Shown here piece after piece: positions 34,635-45,623 of a stretch of DNA of 64,000 bases. A program made the translations under genes and the position numbers. Each line of letters opens with the position of its first letter. The stretch's first letter is position 1. The notes under the pieces were generated by a model. The model saw only the letters and a list, made by a program, of their open reading frames with translations, had not been told where the DNA came from and did not search any database. The DNA is taken from assembly GCA_002245135.1 (NCBI GenBank), contig NGBS01000302.1:103018-167017 (forward strand). The letters are read 5' to 3'. The stretch comes from Proteromonas lacertae (lineage: Eukaryota > Sar > Bigyra > Opalinata > Proteromonadidae).

Positions 34635-35735
34635 CTATTTACAAGGTATGAGGAAGTATGGATTATTCTTCTTCTTACATTGAATAATATGCTTTACAAG
34701 TTTCTTTACATTTGTAGAACTTGCAGTACATACAGGACACTGAAACAGAGGAGGATTACACATATCAAATTTCAACAAAGTAATAGCCACATCAGATAAA
34801 GAACTTCTTTTATATATAAAATTAGGAATAAATTGTTCTGGTAAATTATATCCAAAAATCATTGTTGAGAATAATGAAGATTTTGATCTGACCATATATC
34901 TAGTATGCTTCAACAATGCAAACCAATTATAAAATAATGAAAAATCAACATCATCACAATATGGAGGTATAAAAAACACTCCAGAATAACCTTCTAAATC
35001 AGTCTTTTTGAGATTTAATCTCATTACATCAACCACTAATTGAGCTAAATCATGAGCATGTAAAGTTTCATTGGGAGGAATTAGAAAGCATGAAAATAGG
35101 AAATGTAATATATTCACTTCCTCTGATATAGCAATACAAGGTTGAAATAGACGAGATAGTAAGTAAGTCAATTCTTTTGTTACATTACCAATAAAATCAA
35201 TATAAAATCTACTATTTGTTGGTAAATATCCAGGCCAACATCCTTTACCATTCATCGATTCGTGATATAATACTTCTCTTTCTATTGTTCGATTCTGTTC
35301 GTAAATTCTATACCTTCTGTTTACTATATACCCACGAAATACTTTTTGTATTAATATTGCAGCTGTGATTGGCGTAAATGACTTTTTGTGTTTTGACTTT
35401 ATTTGATGATCTGAAGCATAATTCAGCAAAGCGTTTCTATATTGTGAAGGATTCCTTAATTCATCATAAACTGAGCTAGATCTTTGACTTAACGAACTTC
35501 TGTGAGGTATTGGAGTAATGTTAGTCAACGATGAACGAATGCTTCGAGGTGGCTTTATTTCTGAATTTAAATTAGATCTACACAATGAACCATATTTGTT
35601 TACTCTCACAGAAGAAGATGAGCCTCTATATGAGTTATATTGTCCAAGATAATCTTCATCTTGATTCTCAGGAGTATTCAGTTGTAATTTAACAATTATA
35701 TTTTTTACTCCACTTGAATTTGTTGATACATACAT
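34635..35735 (-). CDS. IQ/EF-like/C2HC family member 5 (intronless)
   Basis: The only intronless member and the clearest: 366 residues in one frame. Motifs: 'SSVYDELRNPSQYRNALLNY', IQ 'AAILIQKVFRGYIVNRRYRI', 'MNGKGCWPGYLPTN', 'FLFSCFLIPPNETLHAHDLA', 'EGYSGVFFIPPYCDDVDFSL', 'GYNLPEQFIPNFIYKRSSLS', and the knuckle 'FQCPVCTASSTNVKKLVKH' plus I-I-Q-C. The N-terminal 90 residues are Ser/Arg-rich and disordered. The EF-like loops contain Asp/Asn at few ligand positions, so calcium binding is doubtful. Confidence 0.85.
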   Translation of the reverse strand: MYVSTNSSGVKNIIVKLQLNTPENQDEDYLGQYNSYRGSSSSVRVNKYGSLCRSNLNSEIKPPRSIRSSLTNITPIPHRSSLSQRSSSVYDELRNPSQYRNALLNYASDHQIKSKHKKSFTPITAAILIQKVFRGYIVNRRYRIYEQNRTIEREVLYHESMNGKGCWPGYLPTNSRFYIDFIGNVTKELTYLLSRLFQPCIAISEEVNILHFLFSCFLIPPNETLHAHDLAQLVVDVMRLNLKKTDLEGYSGVFFIPPYCDDVDFSLFYNWFALLKHTRYMVRSKSSLFSTMIFGYNLPEQFIPNFIYKRSSLSDVAITLLKFDMCNPPLFQCPVCTASSTNVKKLVKHIIQCKKKNNPYFLIPCK

Positions 35736-35938
35736 GATTTGCTAACTACGTTTTGTTTTAAAAATTAATATATAAATTTAAAGTAACAATTTGTCCGTTT
35801 TGCAAGATTCTGCAAATTTCTTGAATTAAACATAAAAAATATCAATAATATAAATTCCACAACAACAATTATAAATAAATTAAATTCTATTAGATAATAA
35901 AATATAAAAAATAAAAAATCACACTATACTCCACAATA

Positions 35939-37046
35939 TCAATTATGCCTCTTTTTACAAATAACAATATGTTTTACAGCATATTGTAAATTATAAAACA
36001 CTTTTTTACATACAGGACAGGAGAATCCATATGTATTTACTTCATCATATTTATATAAATTCAATGCCACATCAAACAACGCAGCACGATATTTAATGAA
36101 ATTTTTAGTAAATCTCTTCGGATATTCACATCCAAACACTTTTGACATTAATCTGTTGAATTTGGATATTTGAAACATATTTTGTGATTTCGCTAATATA
36201 ATATGACATAATATAATATATATACCTTTAGTATACCAAATATAAAAACCATTAAAATCAATTTCATCATTGAAAGGAGGAATCATAAATAATCCTCCAC
36301 TTCCTTCTAAATCATTTTTATTACAATTATAATGGAATATATCCACTAATAATATCGCTATATCATGTGCACAAACACTTTCACTATTTTTCTTTAAGAA
36401 ACAGGAAAAAAGGAAATGAAGAGTGTTTAACTCCAGTTTAGGATGTACATGTGGTTCTAGTAACCTTGCTACTAAATAATCCAATTCAGTATTTACAGAT
36501 TGGAAATAATTTCTATAAAAATCTGATTCATATGTTATGAATTTAGGCCAATCACCTTTTCTATCACTAATTTCTGCTAATAAGATATTTCTGACATACT
36601 AATAATACAATAAAAATGAGATATTATACTAATGTGTTAATACTCTTTTCTTCTTGATGTCTTATTGTGTGATATCTTCTGTAATGCTTTTGAATAGTTG
36701 TAGCTGCTTCATCTCTTGATATTCTGTGTGCTACTAAATGATGAGCTGTTCTATTACCCATTGTCAATAATGTCTGTCGATATGTAGAAGGTTTTGTTAA
36801 TTCGTTATATATAGACGATGCAGATTCTCTTCGAGATGAACAACAAGAATGAAGCGCAGCTGGTATGCTTGTTAAAGTATCTCTACCAAATTTGAGAGGA
36901 CCAACTAGAACTGGATTTGATGGAGCATCTGATTCAGTATCATTGTATGAAGTACCAAAACTTTCTCTGTTAGAGGAATTAGGTGTTTCAAGGTCGCTAC
37001 TAATTGCTGGTACTACAGCTATTTTCTTAACGTTGATTAGACTCAT
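35939..37046 (-). CDS. IQ/EF-like/C2HC family member 6
   Basis: Two introns (31 nt near 36599-36629; 33 nt near 36193-36225, the latter stop-free and a multiple of three) leave 347 residues. Motifs: 'SSIYNELTKPSTYRQTLLTM', IQ 'AATTIQKHYRRYHTIRHQEE', 'EISDRKGDWPKFITYE', 'FLFSCFLKKNSESVCAHDIA', 'EGSGGLFMIPPFNDEIDFNG' and the knuckle 'FSCPVCKKVFYNLQYAVKH' plus I-V-I-C. Both introns keep the frame exactly. Retention of the second would insert eleven hydrophobic residues near the EF-like module. Confidence 0.82.
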
Positions 37047-37245
37047 AATGCGATATTAGTTATACATACTTCACAAAATTAGATTTTCAAAAAAACGCAA
37101 TTTGGGGATATCTTTTGGCTATTTTGGAAACACCACATTTCATTTTAATGAAAAGATCAAAAACCAAACACATTTAAAGAATCCATACATAATATTATAT
37201 TAAATTACATTAAAACAACTATCTACATAAAAATAAATTAATATC

Positions 37246-38538
37246 TCACTTTTCTTCTGTTTGACAACGATTACAGTGTACTCTATGCTTAGCAATAACC
37301 TTCAAATCAGTAGATATAAAACTACATCTATTACATGGATATGCGATTGGAAAAATGGAATCATATTTATATAATTGATAAAACAAATCATAATAAGAGG
37401 ATTTCAACTGAAGAAACGTCCTATTAATTATAATATAATAAAAAATAATATATACAGCACAAACTGTTCATTAAATTTAAAACCTTTTAATTTTCTAAAT
37501 TTCATCACAATTCTAGAGGGAGAGATAATTTCAGCGATTTTGCTACTCCAATACCAACTGTAAAACGACTGAAAATCAACTCTATTATGAAAAGGATATT
37601 TATTGAAAATGCCAAAAGATCCTTCAATTTCATTTCTTTTATATACAGTTAAACCTAATATATCTATTATTAATATAGCTATCTGATGTGCAGTGACTAT
37701 TTCACACTTTATATTGCTTCTAGGGGATGAATAACAAGAATGAAGTGTATTTTCATTATTATCTTCTAGTGGAGCGACTTTGGCTGTATTCTTGTCTTTA
37801 TTACTCTCTCCTGGAGATTGAACAGTATTTTCATTTTCTATTTCCGATTCACTATTGGAATATGCTGATTTAATTAAACATTGGAATAACATATGCAGAA
37901 TTGATTTCTCTTCATTTATCGTTAGATGTTTATTAAAAAGTAAATAATAAACTACTTCATACAACTCTTTATTAGCTTTTGCAATTAAATTTTTGATTGA
38001 AGGATTATTATATGTTATAAAACCAGGCCAATCACCTCTACGATCTTGTGTTTCCAAAATTAAAAGATTTCTATCATTCTACAAATGAATATAAAATTAA
38101 TGGAAATACTTTTCTGTACATCTCATAAGATTCTATCCTTCTTCTTGTCATATATCTTCTAAATGCTGATTGTATCATTACAGCAGCAGATTGAGGAGAA
38201 TACAAAACCTTTTTTAATTTTCTTCTTTCTGTTCCTACACTTAACAACACTTTTTTATAATTAGTAGGATCTCTTAATATATCGTATAAAGAATGATGTT
38301 TAGGAAGTGGTGAGTTCTTCTTTGTATTTATTCTAGTGACTAAAGAATGTGATCTAGGAGGAGACATTTCACATCTTAGCACTGATTTAATCGACTGACG
38401 TTCTTCCCTGGATCTGCGAAGTATATCTGAACTATATTTGACTGATAAGTGTCCACTAAATGGTACTGATAATTCTTTATCAAGGTATTGACCTGGCAAT
38501 GATAATTCCGATACTCTGTTAGGAGTCTTGACTTGCAT
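37246..38538 (-). CDS. IQ/EF-like/C2HC family member 7
   Basis: Two introns (31 nt near 38079-38109; 35 nt near 37421-37455) leave 408 residues, the longest member. Motifs: 'HSLYDILRDPTNYKKVLLSV', IQ 'AAVMIQSAFRRYMTRRRIES', 'TQDRRGDWPGFITYN', 'HMLFQCLIKSAYSNSESE', then an extra acidic/Ser-rich insert of about 50 residues splitting the EF-like module, 'KCEIVTAHQIAILIIDIL', 'KYPFHNRVDFQSFYSWYWSS' and the knuckle 'YPCNRCSFISTDLKVIAKH' plus R-V-H-C. An AACG-TATA element sits about 40 nt upstream. Confidence 0.82.
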
Positions 38539-38577
38539 CTGTGAAAAGAAAAAAATAACGATTTAAATCCCAATTAT

Positions 38578-38594
38578 AAAAATTATATTCGTTG
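38578..38594 (-). promoter_or_regulatory. AACG-NN-TATA promoter-like element upstream of family member 7
   Basis: Reads CAACGAATATAATTTTT in gene direction, about 40 nt before the ATG at 38538. Same pattern as at 8601, 39762, 42138 and 49760. Confidence 0.35.
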
Positions 38595-38675
38595 TGTAAT
38601 ATAAATGAAAAATGATGAATATAGTGCTATTTATACTAAAACACAAATAATATTACAGGAAAAAAAACAATAAAA

Positions 38676-39746
38676 TTATACTGATAATGAGTAAATTAAG
38701 TCTGACAACAGAGATTCATCATTTTTGATTGATTTAAACTGAGGCATTAATATTTTACAATAAGCATCTTTATTTTTGTGACACATAGCAATAACACAAT
38801 CTATAATCATTCTTAATCTATTCTTACTTTCTACACTCTGTTTTTCATTACTACTTAATATATCAAATACCTTTACAAATAATGATGGATTATGTAATAT
38901 AACAATTGAAATTAACGGAATTGGAGCATTTTCAATAACATAATAAATATAAGTAATAACAAATGGAGTTAATTTTTGAAATAACAACATATCTTCATTG
39001 TTATTAACATAATTATTTGTATGATAATAACTCCATAACACTATTTCTATACAATCATTATCATTACAAATATATTTCTTTAAATAATCTTCTAATTTAT
39101 CATTATTATGTAGCAATAATTGTTTTAAATGGTTATAAAGTAATTTACCATAACTTCGCAATAATATTGTATGTGGATTTAATAAATAATTAAATATTTC
39201 TGTGTTTGTATGTATTGTTGAATTTGATTTTATTATTCTATTTGATATTGTTGTAAGGATTTGAATTTGATTGTTATAATATAGATTCTGTGACAAACAT
39301 TTAATCAAGCATTGTCTTATATACTTCACTTCATTTGCATTGGTTAAAACATTTCTGAAAGAAAAAAAGAGAAATGAATCAGTTGATGTTTGAAGTGTTG
39401 ATAAATAATATGATTTGAGAATGTGTTCAAATAAATAATGACTTGCTTCTGATAATGAAGGCACTGATATTATAAATTTTAAATGTCTTTGTTTTGATAG
39501 GAAGGTTAGGTGTTTTTGTAATTGTCTTTTTGATTCACTATCCATTTCTGTTATTATCTATTTTTATATAATTTTATACTATTCAATTTATACACTTTTA
39601 AAGTATTTAGCCCATCCAAATGCTTTATTAAATGTAGTTTCATTCCATTGAAGGAAACTAGGTGTCCAAACTGTAGTCAAAATATCAATAAATGATGATG
39701 AATTTTTAATAACAGCATTTACATCATATTTATTCTGTATTGACAT
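38676..39746 (-). CDS. FANCF-like protein (Fanconi anaemia core complex subunit F)
   Basis: Two exons joined by an intron near 39557-39592 (GTATAA...ATAG) make about 344 residues. The first exon encodes 'ILTTVWTPSFLQWNETTFNK' followed by 'AFGWAKYFKS', close to the FANCF N-terminal helix-turn that carries the W-x-P...ALQWARYL block used for binding FANCG/C. The rest is a helical-repeat protein; near the C-terminus 'IPLISIVILHNPSLFVKVFD' corresponds to the 'LLTLVTSRHPALSPVYLGLL' helix of FANCF. FANCF is an adaptor in the core ligase that monoubiquitinates FANCD2 during crosslink repair. FANCF evolves fast, so this is a cautious call; a divergent unrelated helical protein remains possible. Confidence 0.5.
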
Positions 39747-39761
39747 TTTTAAATTATGAAA

Positions 39762-39778
39762 GAAACGACTATATTTTC
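39762..39778 (+). promoter_or_regulatory. AACG-NN-TATA promoter-like element in the FANCF-like/TRAPPC13 divergent promoter
   Basis: GAAACGACTATATTTTC starts 37 nt before the TRAPPC13 ATG and 16 nt upstream of the FANCF-like ATG on the other strand. The gap between the two starts is only 52 bp. Confidence 0.4.
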
Positions 39779-39798
39779 ACAAAATCTTTTTTTTTAAA

Positions 39799-41168
39799 AT
39801 GGATTATTCCAAAGTGCCTTTTGAAATTAAGTGTATATATAACATTAATCAAATTTTAGTGATGAGGTTAACTCATGAAGCACTAAAATCTGATGAGCCT
39901 TCACTTCAATCAATTTCTGATAGTAATTTAGGTCGTGATGTTATTTTAACTCCATCTAAAGATTTACCAAAGAGATTTGGGTATGTTTTAATATAAATAT
40001 TTCTTAGTACTATGTTTAATGGACAGACTTGTAGTTTTATAGTGTCAATAATAAGTAAAAGTTCATCTCCAGTAAAAGATTTAACTTATACATGTGAGAT
40101 CCAAACACCATCAGAGACAATAACATTAGAAGAAGAAGAAAACCAAAATGAGAATCACGTTGTATTAATCGCTTATCTTTAAAGAATTAAAATAGAAATC
40201 CTCTGAAAAACAAACACTAGAAGAGAATAAATGCATTAATTCAATATATAAGTATTTAATCAATGAAATAGGAGTTTATTCAATCAATATCAATGTCAAA
40301 TTCTATGATGTAATAAAAGGAAAGAAAACAACAACATCAAAACTATTCAAATTTCAAGTTGAAGATCCAATCAAAGTCGTATTACAAGCGAAGAGTGTAA
40401 AAGATCATGTATTTATAGAAACAACATTAAAAAACATATCATCAGTTCCATTTCAACACGAAGTAACATTTGTTCCATATACTAATACTGATTGGAGTGT
40501 TAAAAGTTTAGATATTCCAACTAAAAATACAAATATTTCACCACAGACATCTGTATTTAGAGTAACTCCTTTGAAGAATAAACATTTACTTCAAGGTGCA
40601 AGTAGGAAATATTTATATTTAGTTTATAATACATCAGATTCAACAAAAGTACCAATTGTATTTTTTTAATTCTTTTAATTTTTATTTTTAATAGACGGAA
40701 GAGATAATTGGTCATCTTAAAATACAATGGTGGACATTAGGAGGAGAAACTGGAATAATTGAAACTGATGATATTAAAACTGAAGTATAAATTATTATTA
40801 TTATATATTTATTTATAATTGAATAGTCTAAAGAGAATGAAATGTTGATTATTTCCAATTCACCAGATGTTATTCATATCCATAAGCCATTTACTGTTAC
40901 TTTGACAATAACCAATAGTTCAGAAAATGATATAACTGCGAATATTAACTACAGTAATAACAATCCAAATTATACTAACAATAATGGTATTATACTTGAA
41001 ACAAATCTTCATGAAGATATTATAATTAAATCAAATGAAACTATCACAAAAGATTTGAAGTTTATTCCTACTTTGAAAGGCTTCTTTACAATTAATAATA
41101 TTAATATAATGGATAAAAGTGGTAAAACTTATAATATAGATCCACTTCCAACTCTATTAGTTCAGTAA
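39799..41168 (+). CDS. TRAPPC13-like subunit of the TRAPP complex
   Basis: Four introns (27, 34, 37 and 42 nt) removed, the frame is exactly 410 codons. Landmarks match TRAPPC13 in order: 'VMRLTHEALKSDEP' at the start, 'LPKRFGTMFNGQTCSFIV' (split by the first intron), a first immunoglobulin-like beta domain 'SPVKDLTYTCEIQTPSETI', 'FKFQVEDPIKVVLQAKSV', 'YLYLVYNTSD', 'GHLKIQWWTLGGETG' and the last beta domain 'IHIHKPFTVTLTITNSSEND'. TRAPPC13 belongs to the TRAPPIII complex, a Rab1 exchange factor in ER-Golgi traffic and autophagy. Reading frame intact; the start follows a 52-bp divergent promoter shared with the FANCF-like gene. Confidence 0.85.
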
Positions 41169-41277
41169 TTAACGTCTATACATATAATTAATTAATAACC
41201 TTTATATATTAATATAATATTTTAGTTATTATCAATAAAAAGCAAAACATATAGAGAAAGAAAGAGAGTAAATATGA

Positions 41278-42119
41278 TTAAATATCAAATTTGGTGTTAT
41301 TTATTCTTGTTTCTTCGAACAATTTATCATAAATAGCACTTAATGGTCCTTGGTATGGCAAAATGACTGTATTAGTAGGTAATTTCATCAACTTTTCTTT
41401 AATGTTATCAATATTGTTCTTATCTTGTTCAGCAACTCCTCGAGTAAGTGTCTTCATATAATAATCCAACACATTTCCTGAAAATAAGAAATTACCAATT
41501 TGATAACAACTACTACCTTTTGTATAACTTGGACAGTGAATTAATTTTCCTTTTCTACAACCAATTGTTATTTCAGCATCATCTTCTAAGGGGGTAATCT
41601 TCATATTTGGTTTAAGTTGACAGTTAGTTGTAGATTGTTTAACTAGATGATCTGCACATAATGTAAGATCATCTTTATGAATATAAATTGGAATATCAAA
41701 ATTACGATATAATGCATCAGATTCACTCATAGTAAACATTTGTCCACTGGTTAAATGGATAGAAGTGACTTCTACTTGACATTGTTCAGCTGCTCTCAAT
41801 ATTGCATCATAAGAACAACTTGGATCAATTATAGTGCCTAAATACAATACATAAAAATAATTAATATATGCCTTGACAAGTATCTGGAGTATAAACCAAC
41901 CAAGTATTCAATTTCCTTTTATTTTGGATCATGAATGATTGTAATACTGGTAACTATGTTTAAACAGTAAATAAATTTAAACAATACTTTCTTCTGAGCA
42001 TTTTCTTCTTCAGGTGCTTTTTTCATATTCTTTGTTAAATTAACATGTCTACCACCTCTACCGCAACTACAAATACCACCAAAGAATCTCTTAGGAAGCT
42101 TAACAAATGAACGAAGCAT
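41278..42119 (-). CDS. Metallo-beta-lactamase-fold (glyoxalase II-like) mitochondrial pseudoenzyme
   Basis: A presequence-like leader ('MLRSFVKLPKRFFGGICSC') precedes a complete MBL fold. Collinear landmarks are present with the metal ligands replaced: 'GTIIDPSCSYDAIL', 'SIHLTSGQMF' where THxHxDH is expected, 'IPIYIHKDDLTLC', 'LIHCPSYTKGSSCYQIG' for HTPGHTPGS, 'FLFSGNVLD' for LFSGDTLF, 'VILPYQGPLSAIYDK' for LPGHGP. All histidines and the bridging aspartate are lost, so hydrolysis is unlikely. Introns: 34 nt after 'ENAQKK' and another ending at 41838, which may use a GC donor (34 nt) or a GTCAAG donor (40 nt); both keep frame. 255-257 residues. Likely a binding or structural protein in mitochondria. 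Confidence 0.78.
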
Positions 42120-42137
42120 GAATGAATTATGATGTTC

Positions 42138-42154
42138 AAAAATATATCCGTTTC
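42138..42154 (-). promoter_or_regulatory. AACG-NN-TATA promoter-like element upstream of the MBL-fold gene
   Basis: GAAACGGATATATTTTT in gene direction, starting about 35 nt before the ATG at 42119. Confidence 0.4.
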
Positions 42155-42368
42155 AACTAATTAAAAAAGTTAAATAAAGGTCATAGGAATTAAAGAATAC
42201 AACATCATTTGATAATTAAAGTCCATCTCCACAACATTACATTTAAACGTGTTTATCTTTTCAATCAGTTGTAATGGATTTAAAAATCGGTTTTCGGATC
42301 ATTTCGTTGTTATTTTAAAATTATCAACAACGGGTGTATTAATTTAATAACTTTTAAAATTAAAACTT

Positions 42369-43620
42369 ATGATTCAGACATCCCTTACCAAATTCTGTTA
42401 ATGTAGAACTTCCTACCTACTATTCAATCGAAAATAATATCATTTCTCCATCAAATTTGGCCAAAATAAGTATACCTGAAGAACCACAAAAATCATCAAG
42501 TTATGACACTTCTACAATCAATACTTTAAAGTTACATGTTAAGAGTAATTTAGTAATAACCACCCCTCCAGCATTAATGATATCTACATCTGACACATAC
42601 AAAAGATTAACCACAAAATCATCAGCCTCAAATATGTTAATTGGGTATGCAAAGAGAAAATCAGGCCACATACCTATAGTAACACCTCCATTTACTCCAA
42701 CTAGTCGCTCTAATTTACCAATAATGCCTATAACACCTACAGCTGCTCAACTTTCTTCAGAAGTGCAAAGTCCATTCATACGAAGAATGTGTGACTGTTA
42801 CAGATTCTGAACATTTATTTGATTTTAATTTTACAAGTCCTGTTTGTACATCATCTCAGAGAGACAAAAAGAATATGGCAGCAATAAAAATACAAAAAAC
42901 GTTTAGATCTTGGGTTGTAAGGTTGAAATATAGAATAGAAGAACAAAAAAGAATTGTATATATAAATTAAGCACATATATATTTATTAAATAGAATACTT
43001 TCTTCACAGTTTGTAGAGAATGTATTAATGTTGAAGAAATTAACTTTAAATACCTAAAAGAAATGTGTCCCTGTGCTTATCAGAAAGTATACAAAGTAAA
43101 TGAACAATTATTATTGCGAATAAAGAAACAATTCATTGAAGCAAAGGAAGAATCAGAAAAAGAAGAGTTATTCTACTTTTTCTTTAAAATATGTAATTCT
43201 TCAGATGAAGATGATTATATATCACATAGACTGTCAGAATTACTGTTTGTTAGTTTTACTGATGTGAAAATCTCTTCCAAGAAATTATATCAGAAATTCC
43301 ATGAAATTGATCCACATTATCACAATAAATTGAAATGTAAAGATTTATTTAATTTATATACGAATCTTTGTAAAGAGAAGAATTCAGTAGGTGATATGAT
43401 AACATCTTCTTTTAGGAAGTGTATTCCTTCTAAGAACAGAATATGTAGGACTTTTGTTGATCATTTTATAAAAATGAGAATTGAAAGTTTCAGTCTAATG
43501 ACCAATGGGGGAAAGTATCTCATTTGCAATTCAGGAAAGTTTGCATGTAATAAATGTCACAGTTTTGTTGGTAATTCTATCTTACAGTTGGCCAAACACA
43601 AAAGATTGTGTAATTGTTAG
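42369..43620 (+). CDS. IQ/EF-like/C2HC family member 8 (divergent)
   Basis: Separated from the other members by three unrelated genes. It keeps the family order with weaker motifs: 'SDTYKRLTTKSSASNMLIGY' (family Y-motif), a long Thr/Pro-rich insert, an IQ motif 'AAIKIQKTFRSWVVRLKYRI', a 37-nt intron at the place used in members 2, 6 and 7, a cysteine-bearing replacement of R[KR]GDWP ('KEMCPCAYQKVYK'), helical segment 'EELFYFFFKICNSSDEDDYI' and the terminal knuckle 'FACNKCHSFVGNSILQLAKH' plus K-R-L-C. Two frame breaks (just after the ATG and near 42800) make the N-terminal model tentative. Basal or fast-evolving copy. Confidence 0.65.
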
Positions 43621-43704
43621 TATATTCCATTTTTCTCAAAGCTTTTATGAATAATAGTTATTTATAATATATAATATTTTTTGTGATTTTTTGTTACAAA
43701 AAAC

Positions 43705-45380
43705 ATATTCGTTACATTTTGACACACAATTAAAAGAATGAAATATATTTCTTTATTTCTCATCGTATTTGTATCTGTTTCATTGGCCGTTCCTCCTGCT
43801 TCTGAATTGAAGGTACATATATGGCCTGAGCCAAAAGAAATGAAAAGTGGTGATAAAACTGTTTATATCGACCATAAATCTTTCAAATTCGAGACATCTT
43901 GTATTGGTGATGATGTGAGAGACGCAATTAAACGGTATTATTTAGATATAATGATGTTATAGATATACAGAGTTGTTTTTCTACAGTGAAGCTGAAGTAA
44001 ATGATCATGATGGTATTAGACTATGTAAGATAAAGTGTGTTGAATGAGAATGCTAGTTTAGTTCATGGAGTAGATGAAAGTTACAGTTTATCAGTATCTG
44101 AAGATAATTCTCCAATAATAATAAGTGCCAATACTCAATTTGGATTATACCATGCATTGGAGACGTTGAGTCAAATGATAGTATATGATTATGATGAAAG
44201 AGTGTATTTAATAACTGGAGCTCCCTATTCAATATCTGATTCCCCTGCTTATCCTTATCGATTATTGATGATCGATACAAGTCGTCACTTCTTACCCTTA
44301 AGATTTCTATATAAGATTATAGACAGTTTAACTTACAACAAATTGAATGTATTACATTGGCATTTGACTGATCATGAATCTTGGCCAATCGAGATCAAAT
44401 CTAAACCTGAATTATGGAAATCATCTTTTACAAAATATGAAAGATATAGTCAAGTTGAAATTCGAAAAGTGATAGAATATGGAAGAAAACGAGGAATTCG
44501 AGTAATTGCTGAGATAGATACACCTGGTCATGCATCAGCATTTTGTACTGGATGTATATATATATAAATAAATATTTATTTATGAATGATTTGAAATAGA
44601 TCCTGAAGTTTGTCCATCTGCAACTTGTCATTCTCCATTAGATCCAACCAAAAATGCCACATTTGAAATTTTAGAATCAATCTGGAATGAATTATTAAAT
44701 GAGAAAGATGGAATGTTCTTTGATAAATATTTCCATGTAGGTGGAGATGAAGTAGATATGAGTTGTTGGAATAAAGCTGATCAAATAATTGAATGGAAGA
44801 AAGAACATAACTATACCAATAAAGATGTTTACAAATACATGATTGACAAAGTGAGTGAATTATCATTGAAATATAATAAAAAGCCAATCGTTTGGGAAGA
44901 AGTATATAATAATTTTGGTAAATCAATGATAAAAGATACAATAGTTCATGTTTGGTTAGGAAATGCCAACAAATTAAAATCTATAGTAAATGATGGATAT
45001 TATGGAATATTGAGTGGAGTTAACCCATGGTACTTGCCTCAAAAGTATGGTTGGAAAAAGATATATAATGTTACAATCGATCGAAAATATCGATGAAGAT
45101 AAAGCGACATTTAGTATTAGGAGGTGGAAATGCGATGTGGGGTGAATGGGTTGATTTATCTGATTTTATGTTTACGGTTTATCCTCGTACATCAGCTGGA
45201 GCTGAAAGATTATGGACTCCAAAGAATAAATTAGATATAAATAAAGCTGAAAATCGATTACATTGGTTCCGAGGTTTATTACATCGACGAGGTATAGAAT
45301 GTGAGATAGTAAAAGCTGATGAAGGAAGAATAACTCCTCCTGGTCCAGGAAGTATATATGGCCAATAAGAACATCTTGTC
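43705..45380 (+). repeat. Tandem duplication unit 1 (hexosaminidase and its promoter)
   Basis: Nearly identical to 45624-47297. The shared block begins at ATATTCGTTACATTTTGAC, about 30 bp before each ATG, and ends a few bases after each stop. A divergent island lies at about 45019-45075. Confidence 0.85.
43738..45368 (+). pseudogene. GH20 beta-hexosaminidase copy 1, frame-broken
   Basis: Same gene as 45657-47285 with signal peptide 'MKYISLFLIVFVSVSLAVPP' and both introns (43935-43962, 44554-44599). Relative to copy 2 it carries three single-base insertions: G at about 44035, T at about 45081, G at about 45104. The first shifts the frame about 100 codons into the protein, so only a fragment would be made; the last two lie close together and with the first total three bases. 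They are not in homopolymers, so real decay or a mixed consensus of the two copies is as likely as read error. The catalytic 'YFHVGGDEVDMSCW' block itself is preserved. Confidence 0.6.
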
Positions 45381-45623
45381 CTTTATTCTTTGTGTTTATG
45401 TTGATTTTTTTTTTGATTTTATTAAATTCAATCTTATTATCATAACATATTGAATTTCAATGAATTATTTAATTATATAAGTCAAAAGAACACAATAATT
45501 CTACAAAATAAAAAAACACATTACAAAATGATATAATGTTCTTTGTGGTTCTATTTAATAGTTGGGCAAAAAACAAAAAACGCTCATTACTCTTATTTAT
45601 CGCTTTTTATAATTTTCTTAAAA

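Noticed and set aside
41838-41871. GC-AG intron in the MBL-fold gene as a second splice-site novelty
   Set aside because: A GT donor six bases upstream (GTCAAG) also preserves the frame, so the case is ambiguous.
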